Below, piece after piece: positions 51,959 through 59,457 of a DNA stretch of 64,000 bases. The stretch is from assembly GCA_903915655.1 (NCBI GenBank), contig CAIWTU010000083.1:91634-155633 (forward strand), written 5' to 3'. The stretch comes from an uncultured Geobacter sp. Its GTDB lineage: Bacteria; Desulfobacterota; Desulfuromonadia; Geobacterales; Geobacteraceae. The stretch's first letter is position 1; the number at the start of each line of letters is the position of its first letter. Under the pieces are notes generated by a model that saw only the letters and a list, made by a program, of their open reading frames with translations, did not search any database and was not told where the DNA came from. The translations under genes were made by a program, and so were the position numbers.

Positions 51959-53755
51959 ATGAAGAGAAATGCAGTCATGTTTCTAGTCGCTCTTATCTTC
52001 GCGACAATCCTTGTACCACCGGCATCAGAGGCGTTGACCGTGGGCGGAGTGGTACAGCAACCGTTGAACCTCTCGACCGAAGACCTTGCGCGATTCGAAA
52101 CCACGGAGGTCAGGCTTACCGATTTAACCAGAGAGAAGAAGTTTAACGGAGTTTTTGTCTACAAGGGGGTCCCCCTGCAGGCGCTTCTACGGACAGCAAG
52201 CATACGGAAAGAGGAGGGGGGCTTCAACAAGGAGATAGATCTTGCAATCGTCGTCCGAAACAGGGAAGGAAAAAGTTCAGTTCTTTCGTGGGGCGAGGTT
52301 TTCTACAGGAACCCGTCGAATGTTATCGTGGCATTCTCCGCTGCACCGGTAATACCTCACCATGCAAAGGGTTGCAATCAATGTCATGGCCCGGAAGTCT
52401 TTCAGCCGGCACTTGACACGCTCAAACGGAAAGTAGGAATGCCAAAGCTGGTACTAGCGAATGACTTCTACTCTGATCGGAGTCTGGAAGAGATCGTCAG
52501 CATCGAGGTGGTTGATCTGAAACGGGGGTCTGCTCTGAAACCGTCCCCGGCACCTTCTGTGACAAAGCTCACCATTACGGATGCCGACGGAAAAAACAGA
52601 CAATTCCCAGACCTCTCAAAATACCGGCAGATAAAGGTGGACTTCAAGGATGTCGGTGACGGCAGGGGATTCCACGGTCACAAGCAGTTTAATGGTGCAT
52701 CTCTCCGAGAGCTTCTCGCCGGACTAGATGTCGGACCCGATCCAGATAAGGCTCTGCTAGTCACCTCCACGGACAACTATCAGGGGCTCTTCTCCCTTGG
52801 CGAGATTTTTCTGTCGCCTCTTGGAGAACGGATCATCATCTCGGAGCAAATGGAAGGTTCTTCGAAAGTGAACAAAAATTTTACCCTCGTGATACCTGAT
52901 GACACGGCCGCCGACCGGATGATCAAGACCGTCAGCAAAATTGAGGTGCTTTCACTGCAGGAGAAGCCGAAGGTTTATATAATAAGCATGGGGTGCGCTG
53001 ATCCGAATCTCCTCACGCTTGAGGCAATTTCCCGGATGGGTAAGGTGGACGCCTTTATCGTATCCGAAGGAATGGCAAAGCAGTTCAGCAAATATATGGG
53101 TGACAAGCCTGTTCTTTTTGATCCGATGCTGAACTATGAGCCGGTGTTCAAAAAGAAAAATCCCGGGCTGAAACCGGAAGATGCTAAAAAGAAGTTGGCC
53201 GCACAACGTGCCGGGGACATGAAGAAGATCAGGGATACCCTGGCGGCGGGGAAAAGCATTGCCTTGCTAGATCATGGCGATCCAACTATCTATGGCGGCT
53301 GGCAACACTGGATCGAGCCGGAAGTTGGAGGGAGTTACGAAGTGGTGACCGGAGTCAGCGCATATAATTCCGCCAATGCAATGCTGGCGAACAACAAAGT
53401 TTATTCCGGCATCGGCGCATTTGATGCCGCAGCTACCGACAACCTGCTCTGTAATAAGGGTTCGGCAATACTCACCGCACCGAGGAGCCTGGCCGCAAAT
53501 GAAGGGCTGCTCAAAACGGTTGCAGCTAGCGGAGATATGATGGCCATCTTCATGGGACTTACCGAGCTGGATACTATGGTGCCCCTCCTGAAGAAGTACT
53601 ATCCGGAATCGACACCGGTGGCTATTGCCTACAAGGCCGGGTATTCCAAGGGGGCACGTCTTGTCCGGACAAACCTGAAGGATCTGCGTAAAGTCGCCGA
53701 AAAAGAAGGGGAGAGGATGATGGGGTTGATCTATATCGGAGCCTGCCTTAAATAA
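51959..53755 (+). CDS. Exported fusion: molybdopterin-oxidoreductase-like modules, CXXCH and tetrapyrrole methylase domain
   Basis: A 598-residue exported protein. A signal peptide (about 1-26, ending PASEA) is followed by two modules (about 28-135 and 205-335) with YKGVPLQALL and FNGASLRELL, resembling the Oxidored_molyb (sulfite-oxidase-like) fold. Between them is GCNQCHG, a single CXXCH c-type haem motif. Residues 340-598 resemble a tetrapyrrole (corrin/porphyrin) methylase: YIISMGCADPNLLTLEAI (for GPGDP.LLT), LLDHGDPTIYGGW and GVSAYNSANAML. Methylases of this family are cytoplasmic and use SAM, so an exported one may bind rather than methylate tetrapyrroles. It is 132 bases after DUF364. 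Confidence 0.72.
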   Translation: MKRNAVMFLVALIFATILVPPASEALTVGGVVQQPLNLSTEDLARFETTEVRLTDLTREKKFNGVFVYKGVPLQALLRTASIRKEEGGFNKEIDLAIVVRNREGKSSVLSWGEVFYRNPSNVIVAFSAAPVIPHHAKGCNQCHGPEVFQPALDTLKRKVGMPKLVLANDFYSDRSLEEIVSIEVVDLKRGSALKPSPAPSVTKLTITDADGKNRQFPDLSKYRQIKVDFKDVGDGRGFHGHKQFNGASLRELLAGLDVGPDPDKALLVTSTDNYQGLFSLGEIFLSPLGERIIISEQMEGSSKVNKNFTLVIPDDTAADRMIKTVSKIEVLSLQEKPKVYIISMGCADPNLLTLEAISRMGKVDAFIVSEGMAKQFSKYMGDKPVLFDPMLNYEPVFKKKNPGLKPEDAKKKLAAQRAGDMKKIRDTLAAGKSIALLDHGDPTIYGGWQHWIEPEVGGSYEVVTGVSAYNSANAMLANNKVYSGIGAFDAAATDNLLCNKGSAILTAPRSLAANEGLLKTVAASGDMMAIFMGLTELDTMVPLLKKYYPESTPVAIAYKAGYSKGARLVRTNLKDLRKVAEKEGERMMGLIYIGACLK

Positions 53756-53773
53756 ATAGTGTGGGTGTCAGCC

Positions 53774-53814
53774 ACCCCTCTCCCCTCTCCCCTTGTGGGA
53801 GAGGGGAGAGGGGG
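53774..53814. repeat. GC-rich palindrome after the tetrapyrrole methylase fusion
   Basis: A CCCCTCTCCCCTCTCCCC arm (53775-53792) and GGGAGAGGGGAGAGGGGG (53797-53814) form a hairpin of about 17 bp. Palindromes of this type recur in many proteobacterial genomes. It may end the transcript, although its T tract is poor. Confidence 0.6.
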
Positions 53815-54050
53815 AAAAGTTTTGCTGGTGGAAGCGGTGATAAAACCACCGAAAATACGTAGAATATCCGGCTGAAACGACCGTCGCAAACTATCATAGC
53901 CGCAACAGAACAAATCTCCCCTTATTTTTCTGCTACCAAAAAGGATTCGGCGCGCCGGTGCAACTGCTCGGAGCAGCATATGGTGATAACGATGTCGTGC
54001 TTCAGAGAAATCGTCTATCTCCTGAATACCCGGAAAATAGTCTAAATGAT

Positions 54051-55268
54051 TCAACGGGGCTCAAGCACAAACATCTCGTTTGATCTGACGAATCCCAACT
54101 GATAGCCGTTGCAGTCCACCAGCCCCCCCATTCCCCTGGGGATGGTGCCGGTTTTGGCCAGGAATCCCTGCTGTGAGATGAATTTCTGCACCGCCAGCAG
54201 CTTGCTGGCGTTCGCCCCCTGCCAGGTTGACGTCGGGAGACAGAAGGGAACCTCCACCCCCCCAGGGATTGCGGCAACGTAGTCCACATCCTGCGGCATC
54301 GGGAATGGCCATTCCGGGTGATAGCGGTAACTCCGCATGATGGTCAGCAGAGACGTACTGGTCTCGTAGCAGCTCTGCTTGAGGGGATCGAAGCATCTGC
54401 CGTCAATGGCGCCGGGATAGGGGTACCAGGTGTCATGGTCAGGCATGCCCGCAGGGGTGGTGTTGGCATGGATCACCGTGAAGGCGACGCTCTTCGGGGC
54501 TGTTTCCGGTTTGCCGGTGGCGGCCAGGTCAGCGTTGACCTTCCTGATCATGTTGCCCAGCCCGTTATGATCGGGATGTCCGTCCAGAGGGTGGGTCGTG
54601 CCGATCAGGGTTTTGGCGGATGATTTCGAAATCAGATCGTAAAGCTGGTTGTACATCGTCCGTGGCGTGACATTGATCTCGCTCCCCGCCCCGAAAACGC
54701 TGCTCTTGGTGCAGTCAGACCGATGCATTTTCGTGTCTATGCCGACGCCGCTGTTGTAGGCGGTCCAGACCGTGCTGATGCCGGTGTCGGGATAGCCCCA
54801 GAAGGTTGGTGTCGGCCCGCCCAGCACCTGCTGGCCGCTGGTGGTCTCCCCCTTGCGGATGGTGGCAAACTCTGCCAGTTCGGCCTCGCTGCACTGGGCC
54901 CATTTCTGCATGACCGGTTCAATGCCAACGTTTTTCCAGAAGGAACAGGCGTCGCAGTAGGCGTCGCCGATGGTCACGACGAAGATTCGCACCGGTTTTC
55001 CCAGGCGGAGGAACTCCAGCATCAACCCGGCAAAACCGAGCACCTCGTCGTCCGGATGTGGGGTGATGATCAGGAGTTCGTCATAGTCGGTCAGGAGGGT
55101 GTTGTTGCAGACAATACCGGGAGGAGGATTCGGAGTAACTGTCGGGACCACCGGGCAGGCCCCTACCTGGTAGAGAGTGGTTGAATCGTTGCAGCCGCTC
55201 AGAAGCAGGCAAGCCACCACCATGGAAAGAAACAGCTGCTTAACCGGCAATATCATGCTCCGTTTCAT
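54051..55268 (-). CDS. PIG-L/LmbE family deacetylase lipoprotein
   Basis: A 405-residue lipoprotein: lipobox LLLSGC, then a PIG-L domain beginning LLIITPHPDDEVLGFAG (metal-binding PHPDDE), with HPDH (in GHPDHNGLG) as the third ligand. PIG-L proteins remove N-acetyl groups from sugars such as GlcNAc. Large inserted Cys-containing segments and the exported location suggest action on envelope or extracellular polysaccharide. A GEMM riboswitch with terminator precedes it, so c-di-GMP or cGAMP should control it. The 296 bases between the two neighbours on its 3' side hold only the palindrome at 53774. Confidence 0.85.
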   Translation of the reverse strand: MKRSMILPVKQLFLSMVVACLLLSGCNDSTTLYQVGACPVVPTVTPNPPPGIVCNNTLLTDYDELLIITPHPDDEVLGFAGLMLEFLRLGKPVRIFVVTIGDAYCDACSFWKNVGIEPVMQKWAQCSEAELAEFATIRKGETTSGQQVLGGPTPTFWGYPDTGISTVWTAYNSGVGIDTKMHRSDCTKSSVFGAGSEINVTPRTMYNQLYDLISKSSAKTLIGTTHPLDGHPDHNGLGNMIRKVNADLAATGKPETAPKSVAFTVIHANTTPAGMPDHDTWYPYPGAIDGRCFDPLKQSCYETSTSLLTIMRSYRYHPEWPFPMPQDVDYVAAIPGGVEVPFCLPTSTWQGANASKLLAVQKFISQQGFLAKTGTIPRGMGGLVDCNGYQLGFVRSNEMFVLEPR

Positions 55269-55301
55269 CTGAATACCTCCTCGCTCAGTCTGTTAGCAAA
55301 T

Positions 55302-55415
55302 AAAAAAACCCTCAGCGCATGGGCCAAGGGCTCAATAATTTGGCAACCCGGCTGTCCTCTGGGGGACCCGTGGCTTCCCGTCCCACGATTGCTCGTAGTT
55401 TCGCTTCGCTAATTT
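55302..55415 (-). ncRNA. GEMM-I riboswitch with intrinsic terminator (PIG-L gene)
   Basis: On the minus strand GTGGGACGGGAAGCCACGGGTCC and then GGACAGCCGGGTTGCC (about 55336-55398) match the GEMM-I core. The aptamer is followed by a terminator hairpin CCCTTGGC/GCTGAGGG with seven T (55302-55333), so ligand binding likely controls read-through. The first arm reads AAGCGAAACT where c-di-GMP types commonly have AGGGCAAACC, which may suggest the cGAMP-binding GEMM-Ib subtype of Geobacter. Confidence 0.88.
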
Positions 55416-55417
55416 GG

Positions 55418-55459
55418 ACTAAAACACCAAAGAAGTGGCAATGTCAAGAGATATTATCC
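55418..55459 (-). promoter_or_regulatory. Promoter of the riboswitch-PIG-L transcript
   Basis: TTGACA (55442-55447) and TTTAGT (55418-55423) are 18 bases apart on the minus strand. The block GGATAATATCTCTTGACATT (55440-55459) is shared with the promoters at 41892-41911 and, with one base changed, 61947-61966. Confidence 0.6.
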
Positions 55460-55558
55460 AAGGTATATTCAATTAGTGGCGGGCTCTATCATGACAGCTT
55501 GGAGGGTTACCCCTCCTGTAACCTGAAGTCTGGATATCCTCCCTTTTACGGCAGGTTT

Positions 55559-56023
55559 TTATAACTTCTCCAAGAGTACAAACCTCTCACAATACCCGGC
55601 CAACAGCCAAGAGAGGTTAAACCAGCAATGGAGCAGTACGCAGGGGAACACCCGTCTGGTTCGTTCGAACAGCCAGCCAAGAAGGAGTGAAGGCAAAAGG
55701 ACGGCAGTAGCGGCCAGACCCTGAAACGGCAGATGTGCTGCCGCAAAACAGACGGCTGTGGCGGCGTTGGCCGAAGAAATCCGGAGGAACGAATAGTTCC
55801 CGACCGATCGTTCAAGAAGAAAGCTCTGGAGCCCCCCTCTGAAAAACGCTTCTTCCCAGAAGGGGGCCACCAGCAACAGATACCAGAGAGGAACTGCCGG
55901 CGACCGGAGGAGCAAACCCGATTTTACCCCCGCCAGCGCTACAAGCGGCGATGCCGTCACGAGGAGCGTCACCGCTTGCCACTGCCTCATGAATCTTGCC
56001 CTGATCTCCGGCGTTGAAGCCAT
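55559..56023 (-). CDS. CPBP-family intramembrane glutamic protease (probable CTERM sorting protease)
   Basis: A 154-residue membrane protein with the CPBP/Abi motifs: [10 protein letters not shown] (catalytic EExxxR), then FAAAHLPF (second motif His) and HCWFNLSWL (H..N). About four to five membrane segments. Its start overlaps by 37 bases the gene for an exported metalloprotease with a GlyGly-Cys, hydrophobic, Arg-rich tail. MrtJ-type CPBP proteases process JDVT-CTERM proteins in just this arrangement; the assignment to that system is likely but unconfirmed. It is shorter than many CPBP members. Confidence 0.8.
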   Translation of the reverse strand: MASTPEIRARFMRQWQAVTLLVTASPLVALAGVKSGLLLRSPAVPLWYLLLVAPFWEEAFFRGGLQSFLLERSVGNYSFLRISSANAATAVCFAAAHLPFQGLAATAVLLPSLLLGWLFERTRRVFPCVLLHCWFNLSWLLAGYCERFVLLEKL

Positions 56024-57738
56024 ACCATATAGGTTGCCGGCAGGATAAGCGCCAGAAGCAGGAGGAGATCTCCCCCACCCTGCCCCCCTATAGTGCAGCC
56101 GCCGCCTCCAGCACCGGACGGAATCACTACGGTAAACGGCAGAGGGTCTGATGTTGCGGCATAGGGCGCTGGATTGACGACAGTAACATTATAAGTTCCC
56201 ACCCTTGTTATATCGGAAGCCGGAATAGCTGCTGTCAGTTGCGTAGCAGAGACAAAAGTCGTTGTTCGATCGGAGCCGCCCCATTGCACCACGGCGCCAT
56301 TGACAAAATTGCCCCCCTCAACCGTCAAAGTAAAGGCAGCCCCCCCTTCAGATTTGGAGGAAGGGCTTATACTGGTGATTGACAGTGTTCGATTATGTAC
56401 GGTAAAGTTTGCAGAGGTTGTGGATGTTCCGCCGCCGGGTGCCGGATTGAAGACGGAAACCGGATAGATACCGGCGGTTGCTAAATCGGTAGCCGGAATA
56501 GTCGCCGTCAGTTGTGTGCCCGAGACAAAGGAGGTTACACGGTTCGCGCCGTCCCAACGCACCACGGCGCCACCAACGAAGTTGCTGCCGTTAACGGTTA
56601 AAGTAAGAGCTGCGTCGCCGGTTATTGCAGAAGATGGGCTCAAACTGCTGAGGACCGGAACCGGATTGTTGTCAGTGGGCCAACCCAGGTCTTTAAAAAT
56701 ACCTAAGGTAACTGGACCGGGATCGTGAGTGGCTACGCCATCTGTAAAGGAGTACACCATCAACCTGTTTGGGCCGCCAGTGAAAGTGTCGTAGTCCAGA
56801 TGCACGTAACTGGATCCTCCCATCCATACAGAAGGAGCGTACATTTTCACTCTTGTGCCGCCGTTAGCCGACATGGCGTTGGCGCCATAAAACCAAAGGT
56901 TTTCTGACGTCAAGGCATCGCCCAACGCCGTGGAAGGATTGGTATAAAAAGCAACAAGCTGATTACCGGAGTTGTCTTTCATAAAATAATCATAGATGTT
57001 GTAGCCATCAGCGCCCCAGCTGCCTGTTCCCGATGAATACTTCATGGTACCGCTAAAATTGAGCCCGTGTGCAATTTCGTGCAGGACAATGGACATAAAG
57101 TCATACTGACCTGATGGCGTTTGGCCATCCGTCCCGTAATACCAGGAAAACCTGCTGTTGTAGGTAATGTGCATGTCAAATTTGGTCGGATTAATATTAT
57201 AGCCGTGCAGAGCATTTGCCAATGACGACTGATACCAGATATTCGGCAGCGGGGCGCCGGCGAAATTTCTGTATGAATCTCCACCGCCTGAATACCCTAA
57301 AATGTCTGGGTCATCTAAAGTGGCCCAACAGGCTTTAATGGTTATCGGTACAGAAGAGCGCAGAAGGCTAGCCCAAACGGAAGCAGCGGCATTAAAGGCA
57401 GGTTTTGCCGCTTCAGGAAAGGTGTAACATGGCTCACTCCATTTATCTGCACCACCGTTGGCGATATAGGTAATGGCAAACGACGCGGTCGCTTTTTCCT
57501 GCAGTGTAGTGAGCTTAAGCGGCGGCGGGATATTCACCAGGTTTTTAGGACGATTGGGGTCAACACGATAAACGACTGCTGGAACACCGTTATACAACGT
57601 CTTCCCATCGCTGGAGAGCTGCTGCGTCAACTGCTTTGGGCCTGAATATTTAGCGGCTGCTGCCGCTAAAACATAGGTGGCTATCAGCACCCCGGCTATC
57701 AACAGTGCTAGCAAAGGTCTAAATAATTTTTTTATCAC
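55987..57738 (-). CDS. Exported HExxH metalloprotease-like protein with IPT domains and C-terminal sorting tail
   Basis: A 583-residue exported protein: signal segment, an N-terminal domain with the zinc motif [11 protein letters not shown] (HExxHGxxF) near residue 220, then two IPT/TIG-like repeats ([18 protein letters not shown] and [18 protein letters not shown], about 90 residues each), then a tail [13 protein letters not shown], a hydrophobic span and QRRRSGQDS. That tail resembles JDVT-CTERM/related sorting signals; the CPBP protease gene overlaps. The GTG at 57738 after AGGAG is preferred to upstream TTG. It may be a surface-anchored peptidase. Confidence 0.82.
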   Translation of the reverse strand: MIKKLFRPLLALLIAGVLIATYVLAAAAAKYSGPKQLTQQLSSDGKTLYNGVPAVVYRVDPNRPKNLVNIPPPLKLTTLQEKATASFAITYIANGGADKWSEPCYTFPEAAKPAFNAAASVWASLLRSSVPITIKACWATLDDPDILGYSGGGDSYRNFAGAPLPNIWYQSSLANALHGYNINPTKFDMHITYNSRFSWYYGTDGQTPSGQYDFMSIVLHEIAHGLNFSGTMKYSSGTGSWGADGYNIYDYFMKDNSGNQLVAFYTNPSTALGDALTSENLWFYGANAMSANGGTRVKMYAPSVWMGGSSYVHLDYDTFTGGPNRLMVYSFTDGVATHDPGPVTLGIFKDLGWPTDNNPVPVLSSLSPSSAITGDAALTLTVNGSNFVGGAVVRWDGANRVTSFVSGTQLTATIPATDLATAGIYPVSVFNPAPGGGTSTTSANFTVHNRTLSITSISPSSKSEGGAAFTLTVEGGNFVNGAVVQWGGSDRTTTFVSATQLTAAIPASDITRVGTYNVTVVNPAPYAATSDPLPFTVVIPSGAGGGGCTIGGQGGGDLLLLLALILPATYMVWLQRRRSGQDS

Positions 57739-57770
57739 TTTTACTCTCCTTTTCTTTAACAACACTCTTT

Positions 57771-57896
57771 AGCCTCTTGCAAAATGATTGTCATCCCCGA
57801 ATGCCTCTATCGGGGATCCAGTCTTTTCAGTCAGTTAAAATCTGGATTCCGGCTAGAAGCCTGCCGGAATGACAATTATTCCGACTTTGTCGAGGC
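57771..57896. repeat. Inverted-repeat element, copy 1
   Basis: A 126-bp element, also present at 61664-61791 with few changes. Its left end AGCCTCTTGCAAAA is the inverse of TTTTGCAAGAGGCT at the right end of copy 2. Inside are two hairpins, CCCCGA...TCGGGG and CCGGC...GCCGG, in inverted arrangement (ATTGTCATCC/GGAATGACAAT). It looks like a MITE or REPIN-type element. Confidence 0.82.
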
Positions 57897-57961
57897 TCTC
57901 TTGTTATTAATAAAGTTTTTGAGCCGTTTACAGATTCACCCCTTAAGCTAAATTCGCTGGA

Positions 57962-58450
57962 TCAGTAATTTACATTTGGTTCAAGGTAAAAGAAAACCCC
58001 GTTGAGATAAATAACAAGTCTCCTGTCTCTAAGCCGCAAATACCGGTCAAATCCCGGCAGGTCGCAATTGGTTGTGACGACTTCCACTACCTCTTCGGCA
58101 ATACCAACTCTTTGTGGCTTTGCGTGAAAGAGAGAAGCCAAGTATTCCTTTCTGTTTAGGGTTTCTTTTTCAAAAGTGACATCCCTGCATGTTTTGCCGT
58201 CAAAGGTAATTGCCGATGCGGTAATATCGAGAGGTTTGAAAAGCATGGAGCGCGCTTCTTTTTCACCCCAGAGAGGATTACTACCCATTTTATACCCGGA
58301 AACCGTCCACAAGACACGCATCCCAACACAACCCCTCCCCTCTGCTGAGGATATTCCCTCATTTTTTACGAGCAGAGGTTTTCCCTTCGCCTGGGGTGCG
58401 CTTACCGTTGAACCACAAGCAAAAAATAATGTCGAAATAAGAACCGGCAT
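57962..58450 (-). CDS. Hypothetical lipoprotein with 5' end altered by a RAYT remnant
   Basis: A protein of about 162 residues from the ATG at 58450: signal and lipobox (VLISTLFFACG), then a globular region with many charged residues and GRGCVGMRVLWTVSGYKMGSN. No family is recognised. The frame continues upstream through KKINIKIYLV, which looks like the lost basic start of the signal peptide, and into a RAYT N-terminal fragment at 58535-58630. No ribosome-binding site precedes 58450, so the original start may have been destroyed or an ATT/other start be used. It might be a decayed gene. Confidence 0.55.
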   Translation of the reverse strand: MPVLISTLFFACGSTVSAPQAKGKPLLVKNEGISSAEGRGCVGMRVLWTVSGYKMGSNPLWGEKEARSMLFKPLDITASAITFDGKTCRDVTFEKETLNRKEYLASLFHAKPQRVGIAEEVVEVVTTNCDLPGFDRYLRLRDRRLVIYLNGVFFYLEPNVNY

Positions 58451-58534
58451 GACTAAATATATTTTGATGTTTATTTTCTTTGGAATGACAGACCCATGAA
58501 TTTTACTTGAAGATAAAACCGGCGTAGCGATAAT

Positions 58535-58630
58535 GTCGTCGTCACAGAAAAAGCTTTGTTGACGGCGGTTGCCACGTTGGGTGATCTGGTGGGGTATGCC
58601 TGGGGCTATAACTCGTGCAATTCGTGCCAT
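58535..58630 (-). pseudogene. RAYT N-terminal fragment
   Basis: The first 32 codons of this frame (ARVIAPGIPHQITQRGNRRQ, then SFFCDDD) are the highly conserved N-terminus of RAYT transposases. It breaks off after the DDD and is fused in frame to unrelated sequence. The rest of the transposase is not found nearby. It is on the opposite strand to the intact RAYT and differs from it, so it derives from another element. Confidence 0.85.
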
Positions 58631-58788
58631 GTGTGTAGAATAGCAGAAAAAAAACGCTTGTCAATTGCATATCTCTCCCAAGAACCGAGAGAACAGTGCA
58701 AGAACACTCTGCAGAACAGTCTCAAAACCGAGGTCCGATTGGTAATCGTCGGCAGATTTGCAAAAACAGAACGCGGTAGCGAAGAGCG

Positions 58789-59457
58789 TCAGGGATTGTT
58801 GCCCTTGTGCCCCTCTGCTGGCGGCTTTGACGGACCACTGACCAGCGGGGCCTGCATATCCACGATCGGATTGCCGTCGGCGTCCAGCCGATAGTCGCCC
58901 GAAGCCCTCTGCCTGTGCAGTTGACGACCGGGCAGGGGAATATGGCGCATCGAGATTTTGCCGTCCTGACAGGTTGCCGCCACCAGGCCGCCACTCGACG
59001 CCGGGACGATCGCCGTCAGACCAATTTCGCTGATCATTCCGGGTTGCAGCCGCCAGACACTCTGGTCATCGCCGGCTTGCAGGCGGGCGCCGTCAATTCC
59101 GTAAACCGCCACCAGCGCCGGAGCGCGGCGCACATCGCCCAAGGCGATGCTTATTGGTATCACCCGCCGGTTGGCTCTGCCGGTGTCATTGTCAAAGCGG
59201 TAATAGAGAGCCAGGCCCGAACCGGGTTTCCCCTTCGGATGATGGCCGCCTTGCCAGCCTGCACGTTGGAAACTTTCCTGCGTCACTTGGCGCCGCACTG
59301 GTCGCTCGGTCGATGCTTTCAAAAGTCCCTTCAGCCCGGGACAGTCCTCTGCTGCGGAATGGGGCGGATCGGCTGAATTCCGGGGGTGATCACACCCAGC
59401 TACGAGCAGGGCGCCCAGTGCGAGTGCAACCGCATACGTGCCATAGAGACTGTTCAT
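58789..59457 (-). CDS. Hypothetical lipoprotein
   Basis: A 222-residue protein with a lipobox (ALLVAGC) and no recognised family. The mature part has GSGLALYYRFDNDTGRANRRVIP and GMISEIGLTAIVPASSGGLVA, which suggest a beta-rich fold. Its start overlaps the stop of the metalloprotease-like lipoprotein upstream by 4 bases, so it is co-expressed under the same GEMM riboswitch. It may be a partner, inhibitor or cell-surface tether of that enzyme (inference). Confidence 0.72.
   Translation of the reverse strand: MNSLYGTYAVALALGALLVAGCDHPRNSADPPHSAAEDCPGLKGLLKASTERPVRRQVTQESFQRAGWQGGHHPKGKPGSGLALYYRFDNDTGRANRRVIPISIALGDVRRAPALVAVYGIDGARLQAGDDQSVWRLQPGMISEIGLTAIVPASSGGLVAATCQDGKISMRHIPLPGRQLHRQRASGDYRLDADGNPIVDMQAPLVSGPSKPPAEGHKGNNP

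Noticed and set aside
52952..53206. Minus-strand frame inside the tetrapyrrole methylase fusion gene
   Set aside because: Shadow of a strongly supported gene, no start context.
53774..53814. GC-rich palindrome considered as CRISPR-like or as a mobile element
   Set aside because: Only one copy in the window and no spacers; best left as a hairpin or terminator.
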